DNA from: Paenibacillus turpanensis
Lineage (GTDB): Bacteria > Bacillota > Bacilli > Paenibacillales > YIM-B00363
NCBI RefSeq assembly: GCF_011421635.1
Contig: NZ_WTLI01000008.1
Location: 151,347-215,346, forward strand
Reading direction: 5' to 3'
Length of the DNA stretch: 64,000 nt
Shown one piece after another: positions 43,308 to 52,259 of the stretch (position 1 is the first letter of the stretch; each line of letters starts with the position of its first letter). The notes under the pieces are model-generated. The model saw nothing but the letters and a program-made list of their open reading frames with translations. It made no database searches and was not told the origin of the DNA. The position numbers were made by a program, and so were the translations under genes.

Positions 43308-46300
43308 GTGCGCTTATTCGAGCCGATACTGCAAAACATGACGATCAAGAAACAAAAGAAAGCGAGAGGTCGCAGATTATGGGGGGCTGTTCTGGCAGGT
43401 GCCATGCTTGCCTCCTTATGTTCTCCGTGGGCAACATCCAGCACTTATGCGCTGACCGCTGATCCGGTCTCCAGTGGGGGAGCTTCTTCTGGCGGTGGCG
43501 GCGTTACTGCTCCAACGGTTGTCCAGTCTGCTCCACTGAACATTTTCCAATGGGTTGTGGATGATCATCGTGGAATGATTTACGCTCTTTCTAGAGAAAC
43601 CAATGAGCTGCTGTTTATACGTTTAAGTGATTTGGTGGTTGAAACTGAACTGGCAATTGACTCACCTACCGATATTGACTTAAAGGACGGAAAGCTGTAC
43701 ATCCCGACCCAACCGGGCAGCGTTATGAAGGTCGTTGACGTAGAAACTAGGGCTGTAACCGATACGTTTCCATTGAAGGAATCCTCGACTTTGCCGGAAC
43801 CGGGTTCAGCTACTGTACGTGCAACTTTGGGGGAATCCTCCATTTACTACACGAGCCAAGGGATGAGTTGGACTGATATCATGGAGTATAGCCTCACGAC
43901 GAAAAGTGAGCGTGTCGTGACAGCAGTCTATGGCAGCAGTTTTTATGGAGATCTGCAGGTAAGTGAGAATGGACAGAAGCTTTATTTTACGAGTTCAGAC
44001 CGTTTACGTGCTTATGATACCAACGATTTTACTAAAGTTGACAGCGTATCAGTTTCAGTTGATCCTATCTTCATTCAAGCGCCAATGTTTCTAGAGGACT
44101 CTGGCTATTTATATTTAGGGAAAGAGCGTAGGTCGGCTAGTGTTATTGATAAGGTATACGGCGAATATCAATCTCCTGTAATTTATGCAAAGGGAGATAT
44201 TGTATTTGGGGCTCAAGAAATATACAACAGAGAATCGTTCAGTAATTATTTCAATCTCCCCTATAAAGTGATCAAAGCATATACACTGCGAAGCGGAGAG
44301 ATCGTTTTATACGGAATTGATCAGATCATCCGCAAATACTCGTCCTTAGAGGCTGTAGAGCGGGAAACTGCTTCACTAAAGCTTCCAACAGCGATTCCGC
44401 TTCCCTACGGTTTTGTTGATCGATCGGATGAGCAGCAAAAAATTAGCGGTTACTTAGAGTGGGACATGCCTGAAAATACAGATCATTTAACAAGCTTTAC
44501 GATATATTTCTTAAATGAGTTCAATCAAAAAGTCGGGTCTAAAATAGCAGAGAAGTCGGTGTATACTTCCAAAGGTGGATATTTTCATTATATTTCAAGC
44601 ATCGATGTTCCTGAAGGTGCAGTAAAGCTGGGGATCTTCCCTAAAAATACCGCAGGTGAAAGTGAGCATGGTGCGAAAGTTCCATTTCTAGATGCTTCGG
44701 TATATTTTCCAAGTAATCTATCTCAGGGCTATGTGGACGAGAATCCGATGAGGGGGATTGAGCCGAAGCTGCATTGGGAGTTTTGGCCGAATGCAATAAA
44801 TAATCCTCCTCTATCTTCAATAATTGTTTACTTGGCTGACAGCAGAGGGCTAATGATTGAAGGAAGTTTGCAGGAATTCTCAACTACAGACGATGATCGT
44901 TTTACAACTTGGCCCAGTTCACTTGTAAGTGATGCGAGCTATATTTACGTTCACATGAAGGACAGCTTTGGTAGGATTTCCGGTCTATATAATGTGGAAA
45001 GTATTTACGACAACATTACCGGGGAGCCGGTACGTTCCTCTTCTGGAGCGGGAGTGCCGGTTCTAAATCCGAAACTAGAGCATCAATTGTTTGACAGAGA
45101 TTTGCATAAGGGTGAAATCGGCGGCGAATATATTTGGTTGGAATCCAATGCTCCACAAGATTCGCATACGGGCTATACGTTGTATTTTATGAGTGCTTCG
45201 AATGTAAAACTTAAGCCGATCGCGTATACAAAAAGAAAGCAGATTAACGGCGAAAGTCTGATCGTGCTTCCTGAGCATACAAAAATCCCGTCGGGAGCAA
45301 GTAGAATCGGATTGTTTATGACGAATGATTATGGTGATAGTGCAGAAGGATACATTACTTCTTTATGGGACGCACCGTATTCGATTCCTACTAATTTAAC
45401 ATTCGTAGATGAGAATGGGAGTCGGGGCGTAATAGACGGAACGATTTCATGGGCAGCATCGGCTGAAGAAACGAATCTGAGTTCTTACGATGTTTTTTAT
45501 CAAGATTCGAGAGGAGCACTCCTTCCTTTAACAGAGGGCAATTCAGTTTCCGCTGGAGCAGAGTTTTATCAAATGGAATTAGGTGTAAGCCATCCGATAG
45601 ACGCAACAAGAATCTTAATAAAGCCCAAAAATTTAGCAGGAGAGTACGCGCCCGAGTACGGGATTATCTCGATCAGTGATAATGTGTCTGAAGAACCAGC
45701 CGTTGCCCAGCCTCTTCCTATCACAAGGGTAACTCCTTTACTTATTTTTAATGATACGGATGGCAATAGAGGGAAACTGGGAGGAACTGCTGAAATTTAT
45801 CCGAACAATGAAGACACCATCGTACAGCTGTTTTTTGCGGATCAGCATGGAAATAAACTGCAGCTTATTAACGAAACTAGGGTGACGATCTATAATGGAT
45901 GGGCCTTAGTTACAATTAAAGAAGGTACCGTCATTCCGCAAGGTGCAGTAAAGATCGGGGTTGTCTCGATTGCTGACAACAAAGAAAGCGAACCTGATTA
46001 TCTATACTTTACTGATCGAGAATATTCACTACAAATTGACCCGGCAAATGTTCAAATCGTAAATAATACAAACGCCGCAGATCAAATTACGATTACGAAT
46101 TTGCAATGGGGCGATATTGTAAAGGTGTATGCCACAGAAAATAGGGCATACCCCATTGCAGAAGGAACAGTATCTAAAGATCAAAGCTCGCTTCACCTCT
46201 CGGTGCCGCAATTAGGCACGAAGGCGGCGAATGTATATGTTTCGCTCCAGCGAAATTTTGGATTGGAAAGTCTCCGGACCGCTAAAGCCTATGCAGCAGA

Positions 46301-47594
46301 GCCAACAACCTCTGGCGGCGGAGGCGTAGGTGGTGGAGGCGGAGGCGGTGGCGGAGGTGGCGGCGGCTGGGCTGCTCCAGCCGCAAACGAAGCAGCTGCT
46401 ACCGGCAGCATTGTCGTTGATCGCTCTAAGATGGAAGAACTGCTTAAGACACGTGACCCGCAAAAGGAATCGATCACGATTCGCAGCTCTTCCGAGGACG
46501 AGAAGAATTCCGTACGTGCCGAACTGCCGTACGATGTATTTAAGCTGCTGCTCGAAGGTAAGGGAAGCGGCGTAAACATTGAAACCAAAGGAGCCTCTCT
46601 GGAGCTTCCGGCGAGTCTTGTTCGCAGCATCGCAAACCAAGCAGACGCGTCCAGTGGTGAAGCAATCGTTATTAGCGTAAAGCCTATCGATGACACATTG
46701 GCGTCTTCGGCTCGCTCCCGTCTTCAACAATCTGGAGCCAATATGATCGGCAACCCTGTTGAATATGTAATCGAGATCATTGATGCTAACGGTAAGGCCA
46801 AAGAAATAAATGAGTTCGCAGAATATGTTCGTAGAACGATAACGGTGGATTATCCGGCTGGAGCAGAGGGGATTCAAAGCCTGGCGGCTGTTATGATCGA
46901 CACTGCGTCGGGGACGTTTTATCCTGTACCGGCAACCTTTACGGCTGACGAAGAAGGTCATCTCCAAGCAAGCATTTATCGCAAGGGCAATTCGGTCTAC
47001 AGCATTGTGAACAATAACAAACAATTTGCCGACCTCGCGGGCGATCATTACGCGAAAAAATCTGTAGAGGCACTGGCCTCCAAGTTCATCGTCAATGGAT
47101 ACCAGGACGGGACCTTTGGAGCCGATCAATCTGTCACTAGAGCGGAATTTGTTACGATGCTGGTGAAGGCGCTCGGTCTCGTATCCAAAGGAGAGCAAGT
47201 CTCGCCGTTCTCCGATGTTCAAGCTGGGGAATGGTATACAAACTCTATCCTAACAGCAGTTCAGCACAAGCTTGTTTCCGGGTACACGGATGGCACATTC
47301 CAGCCGAACAAAACGATTACCCGAGAAGAACTCGTTGTTATGGTCAAGAACGCTCTGCAGTCCGCAAACTACAAGAACGTAAGTGATGAGGCATCGATTC
47401 AAGAGACGCTTCAACAGTTTACAGATGAAGCCGCCATATCCGAGTGGGCGGGTCCTTCCGCCGCTGCGACGCTAAAAGCGGGAATTATCGGAGGGTTTGA
47501 AGACAATACTTTCCGGCCTAACAGCTTGGCAGATCGCGGACAGTGTGCGGTTATGATCCATAGAATGCTTCAAGCTTTGCATTTCACGAATTAA
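43308..47594 (+). CDS. Large SLH-anchored surface protein with propeller-like and repeat regions
   Basis: 1428-residue secreted protein. The GTG follows GGGAGG, and a long signal peptide is cleaved near STYALT (about residue 45). Residues 80-350 look like a beta-propeller (repeated blades such as GMIYALSRETNELLFI and GQKLYFTSSDRLRAYD). Five repeats of about 100 residues span 363-906. A run of about 13 Gly forms a hinge (near 1005-1020). A ~200-residue juxta-SLH domain (1030-1235) and three SLH domains (1238-1428; KFIVNGYQDGTF, KLVSGYTDGTFQPN and IGGFEDNTFRPN) end the chain. No catalytic motif is visible. A structural, adhesive or sensory surface role is likely (inference). No known protein was recognised. 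Confidence 0.9.
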   Translation: MRLFEPILQNMTIKKQKKARGRRLWGAVLAGAMLASLCSPWATSSTYALTADPVSSGGASSGGGGVTAPTVVQSAPLNIFQWVVDDHRGMIYALSRETNELLFIRLSDLVVETELAIDSPTDIDLKDGKLYIPTQPGSVMKVVDVETRAVTDTFPLKESSTLPEPGSATVRATLGESSIYYTSQGMSWTDIMEYSLTTKSERVVTAVYGSSFYGDLQVSENGQKLYFTSSDRLRAYDTNDFTKVDSVSVSVDPIFIQAPMFLEDSGYLYLGKERRSASVIDKVYGEYQSPVIYAKGDIVFGAQEIYNRESFSNYFNLPYKVIKAYTLRSGEIVLYGIDQIIRKYSSLEAVERETASLKLPTAIPLPYGFVDRSDEQQKISGYLEWDMPENTDHLTSFTIYFLNEFNQKVGSKIAEKSVYTSKGGYFHYISSIDVPEGAVKLGIFPKNTAGESEHGAKVPFLDASVYFPSNLSQGYVDENPMRGIEPKLHWEFWPNAINNPPLSSIIVYLADSRGLMIEGSLQEFSTTDDDRFTTWPSSLVSDASYIYVHMKDSFGRISGLYNVESIYDNITGEPVRSSSGAGVPVLNPKLEHQLFDRDLHKGEIGGEYIWLESNAPQDSHTGYTLYFMSASNVKLKPIAYTKRKQINGESLIVLPEHTKIPSGASRIGLFMTNDYGDSAEGYITSLWDAPYSIPTNLTFVDENGSRGVIDGTISWAASAEETNLSSYDVFYQDSRGALLPLTEGNSVSAGAEFYQMELGVSHPIDATRILIKPKNLAGEYAPEYGIISISDNVSEEPAVAQPLPITRVTPLLIFNDTDGNRGKLGGTAEIYPNNEDTIVQLFFADQHGNKLQLINETRVTIYNGWALVTIKEGTVIPQGAVKIGVVSIADNKESEPDYLYFTDREYSLQIDPANVQIVNNTNAADQITITNLQWGDIVKVYATENRAYPIAEGTVSKDQSSLHLSVPQLGTKAANVYVSLQRNFGLESLRTAKAYAAEPTTSGGGGVGGGGGGGGGGGGGWAAPAANEAAATGSIVVDRSKMEELLKTRDPQKESITIRSSSEDEKNSVRAELPYDVFKLLLEGKGSGVNIETKGASLELPASLVRSIANQADASSGEAIVISVKPIDDTLASSARSRLQQSGANMIGNPVEYVIEIIDANGKAKEINEFAEYVRRTITVDYPAGAEGIQSLAAVMIDTASGTFYPVPATFTADEEGHLQASIYRKGNSVYSIVNNNKQFADLAGDHYAKKSVEALASKFIVNGYQDGTFGADQSVTRAEFVTMLVKALGLVSKGEQVSPFSDVQAGEWYTNSILTAVQHKLVSGYTDGTFQPNKTITREELVVMVKNALQSANYKNVSDEASIQETLQQFTDEAAISEWAGPSAAATLKAGIIGGFEDNTFRPNSLADRGQCAVMIHRMLQALHFTN
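44395..46025 (+). repeat. Five tandem ~100-residue protein repeats
   Basis: Units start near 44395, 44694, 45050, 45379 and 45720. Each has the core F/V-(V/D/N)-D-x-(D/N)-x-x-(R/K)-G-x-I-x-G, then xxW or xxY, and later S-x-Y-x-V-Y-F-x-(D/N)-x-x-G. Examples: FVDENGSRGVIDG, FDRDLHKGEIGG, FNDTDGNRGKLGG, VDENPMRGIEPKLHW and VDRSDEQQKISGYLEW. The units are diverged, so the tandem is old. Confidence 0.75.
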
Positions 47595-47600
47595 TTCAAC

Positions 47601-47647
47601 AAAGCCGTATCCTGGGGAATTACTCCATACAGGATGCGGCTTTTTTT
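47601..47647 (+). terminator. Terminator after the repeat SLH protein
   Basis: AAAGCCGTATCCTG / CAGGATGCGGCTTT stem (one mismatch) and seven T residues. Confidence 0.92.
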
Positions 47648-47783
47648 CATGAACGGGACTGCATGACTATCGTATAAAAGCCGGTAAGCGAATAAATCTT
47701 CTTGTCAGTGCCTTATGTCGTTTTTATAATAGTATTGAAGAACTAGAAACTGATTACATAATATTGGCAGGAGGCTTAGTCCC

Positions 47784-48857
47784 ATTCGGAAGGTTAGGTA
47801 TTACCCTCTGTTGCTTGTGCTCCTTGTCGCATTAGTTAGCTGCAGCTCTGTTGGTAAGAAAGAACAGGGGCTTTTTTTGGAAACGTTTTCCCCAGAGGTC
47901 GCGGCCCCAAACCATACATTTAAAATTTTGCACGTGATGAGCTACCATTCGCCTTGGATTTGGACAGACGGGCAGTTTTCCGGCTTCCAATCCGGCCTAG
48001 GTACAGATGTAAAAGTCGAATATAGAACCGTACAAATGAATGCGAAAAATAACAGTTCGGAGGATTGGCTGAAGTCGAAGGGGGATGAAATTGAACAACT
48101 CATCACGGAATGGAAGCCGGACTTGGTTTATACGACCGACGACGAGGCGCAGCAGTATGTTACCTCCAGGTTTGTCCATTCCACCACTCCATTTGTCTTC
48201 AGCGGCGTTAATCGGCAACCGGCTTTTTATGGGCTAGATGGAGCTTCGAACGTGACGGGAGTGCTGGAAACGGAGCATTTTGCAGAGAATATCAGGCTCC
48301 TTCAAGAATTGGCCCCGAATGTCCGTAAAATCGCGCTAGTATTCGACGATGCGCCTTTATGGGAGCCGGTGATCGCGCGGATTCGTAAGGAGACGGACAA
48401 ATTTCCTGATATTCAATGGATGGGCTGGGAACCGATCCTAAGCTATAAGGACTATCAAAGCAAGATTTTAGAGTACCAGTCACAGGTGGATGCAATTGGG
48501 ATCATTGGGGTTTTTAATTTTAAGGACAGCAGCGGAAAAAATGTTCACTATACAGAGGTTCTGAAATGGACGGCGGAAAACAGCATGCTGCCGGATTTCA
48601 GCTTCTGGAAGGACCGGGTAGCTCATGGGACGCTTTCAGCGGTCACCGTTTCTGGCTTTGAGCAGGGCTTTCAAGCCGGAAAAATGGCTCGCACGATCAT
48701 AGTCGAGGGCAAACAGCCGTCAGAGCTTGAGATCCGTCCGACGAAAAAAGGCGAGGCGATCATAAGCTTGGCTCGTGCCAATAAACTCGGGCTGAAATTG
48801 AAAAGCGGGCTGTTGCTCGATTCCCTGGTCTATACTCGCTATGAATGGGAGAAATAA
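47784..48857 (+). CDS. Substrate-binding lipoprotein (ABC_sub_bind type), likely ATT start
   Basis: 357-residue lipoprotein. AGGAGG (47769-47774) lies 9 bases before an ATT codon at 47784. Reading from there gives a perfect lipoprotein signal (RKVRYYPLLLVLLVALVSC). Starting at the TTG 27 bases later would remove the positive n-region. The mature part matches the ABC_sub_bind family (PF04392): ILHVMSYHSPWIWTDGQF, WKPDLVYTTDDEAQQYV, TPFVFSGVNR, and LEIRPTKKGEAIISLARA near the end. No permease or ATPase is adjacent. It is followed directly by a diguanylate cyclase, so a sensory role is inferred. Confidence 0.85.
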   Translation: MRKVRYYPLLLVLLVALVSCSSVGKKEQGLFLETFSPEVAAPNHTFKILHVMSYHSPWIWTDGQFSGFQSGLGTDVKVEYRTVQMNAKNNSSEDWLKSKGDEIEQLITEWKPDLVYTTDDEAQQYVTSRFVHSTTPFVFSGVNRQPAFYGLDGASNVTGVLETEHFAENIRLLQELAPNVRKIALVFDDAPLWEPVIARIRKETDKFPDIQWMGWEPILSYKDYQSKILEYQSQVDAIGIIGVFNFKDSSGKNVHYTEVLKWTAENSMLPDFSFWKDRVAHGTLSAVTVSGFEQGFQAGKMARTIIVEGKQPSELEIRPTKKGEAIISLARANKLGLKLKSGLLLDSLVYTRYEWEK

Positions 48858-48858
48858 G

Positions 48859-50616
48859 ATGCGCCTTACGTCAAAGCTGCAGACCAAAATTATTTTAATG
48901 CTGGTTACGATTCTTATCGTGATCTTGGGCGCTAACAATGGAATCATTAAACACTTGTTTGACAGGCAGTATTCCGAAGCCTTGAAGGCACATCTGATTT
49001 TGAATGGGGAAAGCCTGCGGAATCAGCTTGAACGAATCCAAGGCTTAGGGATTTCTGCATATGATTTGGTTGGGTTTGATGAACAGTGCCGTGAGCTTGT
49101 CGAGAAAAATAGTGATTTATCGTTGGTTTTAGTTACCAATTTAACCGGGAATGTCTTGTTTTCAAGTGATGAGCAATACAAACGAATGACAATTATTCAA
49201 TCTGATCTGGCATCAGCTGTCCAACAAGCTAAGGAAGGCATTTTTGAGTACACATTGCAAAACGAGCATTATATTGCAGCAGTAGTCCCCTTTCTCGATC
49301 AAAACAGGATCAATAAAGCGGGTGCAGTTATCGTTTCAGTTGAAAGCAGCAAGATTCATCAGAAGGTATCGAAGCTGATTCTTTACCCTACGATTCTAAC
49401 CATATTGTTTGGAATTATCGCTCTTCTCCTCATTATGATTCCGTTTTCCCGTTGGGTGACACGCCCTCTGCACGGCATGGTGGAGCGTATGAACGAGGTG
49501 GCTGCCGGCAATATGAGAAGTCTCGTACAGATATCAAGTAATGATGAGGTGGGGCAGCTGGGACAAGCCTTCAACCACATGGTCGGTCAAATTGATGAAC
49601 TGCTGGAACGCACGGCGCGCACGACAGAGCTGGAAAGTCATTTTCTACTGGAGCAAAAGCAGCGGCAATTGTCAGAGAAGCTGAGAGAGGTGAGCTACTC
49701 GGTCAGCTCTACTTTGGATGAATATCAAGTGGTGGAACGCAGCATCGCCGCATGTAAGCAGCTGCTTCCGTACGAAGCAGTAGCCCTGTGGATGCTTAGC
49801 GATGATCATCCTCCAAGACGGTTTCCGGAGCAAGGCCGTGTGCCGATCGATGATAAATTTTCGCATGCGGAGCTAAAAAGCGTCATTGTTCAGCTGCGTA
49901 CGGAGGAACGCCCAATCACTAGGGTGCATTCGGACGGACTCTACTTATTTGTTCCCATACTTGTTAAGCGGAAGCTGATTGCAATGTTCATGATTCTTTC
50001 GATGGAAGGCTCCTTTACGACCAGTGAAGTGAGCTTGGCGTTTACCCATGCAAGCCAAGTTGGAATTTCTATGGAAAATGCCAGACTCTATCGCCAAATG
50101 AGAGAGATCGCAGCGCTTGACGGCCTGACGGGGATTTTTAACCGGAGACACTTTTTTGAAGCTGGAGCTCAAATTTTTACGGATTGTATACGAGAAGGCA
50201 TTCCGCTTGGCTTAATCCTGTTTGATATCGATCACTTCAAAAGTGTAAATGATAAATATGGTCATCCTGTCGGAGACAAAGTGCTGAAGGAGGTTGCCGA
50301 GGGAACCTTGGAGGTGCTTCGCGACGTGGAGCAAGCCATCTTTGGCCGTTACGGCGGGGAAGAATTTGTCGTTCTTTTACCTGGGCTAGAGGGAGAGGAA
50401 GCGGCTGTTCTGACCGAAAACATTCGAAGACGCATTGAAGCTCTCGAATTTTCGACAAGTTTAGGCAGGCTGCGGGTTACCGCAAGTTTAGGCATTGCCA
50501 TCCTAGCCCCGGATACGCCGACACTGGACGAGCTGCTGAAAAAAGGCGACAAAGCCCTGTATAAAGCGAAGGCTGATGGGCGAAATCGGGTGTTTATGAG
50601 TCCTGCCTACGAATAA
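48859..50616 (+). CDS. HAMP-GAF-GGDEF diguanylate cyclase
   Basis: 585-residue membrane protein. An N-terminal membrane segment (12-31), an extracellular region (32-175), a second segment (178-200), a HAMP domain (200-255; RWVTRPLHGMVERMNEVAAGNM), a coiled linker, a GAF-like domain (about 285-415) and a GGDEF domain (420-585) with FDIDHFKSVNDKYGH and GRYGGEEF. The Lys/Asp metal residues are intact, so it should make c-di-GMP. The RxxD inhibitory site is absent. The start is the ATG at 48859, 1 base after the lipoprotein stop and behind GGAG. It likely works with that lipoprotein. Confidence 0.92.
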   Translation: MRLTSKLQTKIILMLVTILIVILGANNGIIKHLFDRQYSEALKAHLILNGESLRNQLERIQGLGISAYDLVGFDEQCRELVEKNSDLSLVLVTNLTGNVLFSSDEQYKRMTIIQSDLASAVQQAKEGIFEYTLQNEHYIAAVVPFLDQNRINKAGAVIVSVESSKIHQKVSKLILYPTILTILFGIIALLLIMIPFSRWVTRPLHGMVERMNEVAAGNMRSLVQISSNDEVGQLGQAFNHMVGQIDELLERTARTTELESHFLLEQKQRQLSEKLREVSYSVSSTLDEYQVVERSIAACKQLLPYEAVALWMLSDDHPPRRFPEQGRVPIDDKFSHAELKSVIVQLRTEERPITRVHSDGLYLFVPILVKRKLIAMFMILSMEGSFTTSEVSLAFTHASQVGISMENARLYRQMREIAALDGLTGIFNRRHFFEAGAQIFTDCIREGIPLGLILFDIDHFKSVNDKYGHPVGDKVLKEVAEGTLEVLRDVEQAIFGRYGGEEFVVLLPGLEGEEAAVLTENIRRRIEALEFSTSLGRLRVTASLGIAILAPDTPTLDELLKKGDKALYKAKADGRNRVFMSPAYE

Positions 50617-50630
50617 TATGATCTAGATGA

Positions 50631-50657
50631 ATGCGTGCCAATGGCGCGCATTTTTTT
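50631..50657 (+). terminator. Terminator of the lipoprotein/diguanylate cyclase operon
   Basis: ATGCGTGCC-AAT-GGCGCGCAT stem (one mismatch) and seven T residues. Confidence 0.9.
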
Positions 50658-50771
50658 ATTTTAAAGCATCGATTTGCAAAATGTGCACAGAAGTGGGCCC
50701 GAGTGATCCGTATAATTGCGAATCGGTTCGGGGAATTATGTGTAGTAAATGATGGATAAGGTGCGGATACT

Positions 50772-52259
50772 ATGGCTAACAATGAACCAGCGATCAGCGA
50801 CAACCTAGAACAAAATGAATCCCGCTTAAAACAAGCTTTTCAGCATTGCAGCGATGTAGAATTTCGCAAGCTGAAGCATCCCAAAACTAAGCTTTCCGGT
50901 ATTTTGATGTACATGAAGGAAGTTGTTGATGTAAACCGGCTGGAGGATCATTTGCTGCAGCCGTTTTTTGAATCTGGAAATATCGAGCCGGAGAACGGGC
51001 AGATTGCACTGCTGTGGTACTCGAAGGCTGAATCGATTCCAGCCGTGGAGGCTGCTGTGAATTCGGGAAAAGCAGTGCTTTTACTTGAGGGACAAAAGCA
51101 CGCGTACGTATATGCGGTTCCTAAAGTCCCGGAAAGGGCGGTGGAGCAGCCGCCGACGGAGGCCGTCATCCGCGGACCGCGGGAGGGGTTTACGGAGCGT
51201 GTAGGCGTTAATGTGGCGCTCATTCGACTGCGGATTAAGAGCTCAGCCTTAAAGTGCGAAGTATTTACCGTAGGCAAAAGGACGAAGACGAAGGTTGCAT
51301 TAATGTACATGGAGGATATCGCCGATTCCTCCGTGATCAACACGGCCCGCAAACGCATTGAATCGATTGAAATCGACGGAGTGCTGGAGAGCGGCTATAT
51401 TGAAGAGATGATTGAGGATAAGGCATTTTCTCCTTTTCCGCAGCTTCAGTATACGGAGCGTCCGGATAGTGTTTCAGGGCAGCTGCTTGAGGGGAAGTTC
51501 GCTGTTATCACCGATGGGACACCATTTGTGCTGACTGGACCCATCACCTTTTGGCAAATGCTGCGCTCTCCCGAAGATTATTATGAAAGATATTTATTTT
51601 CAACTCCATTATTATGGCTGCGTTATTTATTTCTTTTTATAGCCATTTTTCTGCCTGCGATCTACATCGCGACGACGACATTTCATCAGGAGATGATGCC
51701 GACAAGTCTTGTTCTCAGTATCGCGGCAGCGAGGGAAGCGATCCCTTTTCCGGTCTTAATCGAGGCGCTTATTATGGAAATCTCTTTCGAAGCTCTCCGT
51801 GAAGCGGGGATTCGGCTGCCGAAAACAGTAGGTCAAACCGTTAGTATATTAGGAGCTTTGGTTATCGGACAAGCGGCAGTAGAAGCAGGAATTGTTTCCG
51901 CCCCCATGGTTATCGTCGTTTCCATGACAGGGATTGCCTCCTTTACTATCCCAAGGTTCAATTTTGCGATCTCCATTCGTCTGCTGCGCTTTCCGCTAAT
52001 GCTTTTCGCAGGTATGTTTGGATTGTACGGCATCATTGTTGCCACCGTTATCATAGCGGCACATCTTTGCAGTCTTACCTCATTCGGTGTGCCATATATG
52101 ACAGGAGTTGCTCCGCTAAAGCTAAGTGACCATAAGGATATATTTATTCGCGCTCCTTGGTGGAAAATGCGCAAGCGGCCTAGTACAAGCAACGGCGCGG
52201 ATCCGCAGCGGCTAGGACGAAACAGGTTCGGGGCAAAAAAGAGAGGTGGAGGAAAATGA
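50772..52259 (+). CDS. GerA-family spore germination protein (A subunit)
   Basis: 495-residue A subunit of a germinant receptor in the spore inner membrane. A hydrophilic N-terminal half (residues 1-260) contains GPREGFTERVGVNVALIRLRIKS, and the C-terminal half has about five membrane segments, including EMMPTSLVLSIAAAREAIPFP and PKTVGQTVSILGALVIGQAAVEAGIVSAPMVIVVS. Both stretches are GerA-family hallmarks. The A subunit and the B permease together recognise the germinant. Its stop overlaps the C-subunit start as ATGA. The receptor order here is A-C-B, which is less common than A-B-C. Confidence 0.94.
   Translation: MANNEPAISDNLEQNESRLKQAFQHCSDVEFRKLKHPKTKLSGILMYMKEVVDVNRLEDHLLQPFFESGNIEPENGQIALLWYSKAESIPAVEAAVNSGKAVLLLEGQKHAYVYAVPKVPERAVEQPPTEAVIRGPREGFTERVGVNVALIRLRIKSSALKCEVFTVGKRTKTKVALMYMEDIADSSVINTARKRIESIEIDGVLESGYIEEMIEDKAFSPFPQLQYTERPDSVSGQLLEGKFAVITDGTPFVLTGPITFWQMLRSPEDYYERYLFSTPLLWLRYLFLFIAIFLPAIYIATTTFHQEMMPTSLVLSIAAAREAIPFPVLIEALIMEISFEALREAGIRLPKTVGQTVSILGALVIGQAAVEAGIVSAPMVIVVSMTGIASFTIPRFNFAISIRLLRFPLMLFAGMFGLYGIIVATVIIAAHLCSLTSFGVPYMTGVAPLKLSDHKDIFIRAPWWKMRKRPSTSNGADPQRLGRNRFGAKKRGGGK

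Noticed and set aside
46315..46375. Poly-glycine codon run in the SLH protein, considered as phase-variable repeat
   Set aside because: The codons are mixed (GGC, GGA, GGT), so slippage is unlikely. It is an ordinary flexible linker.
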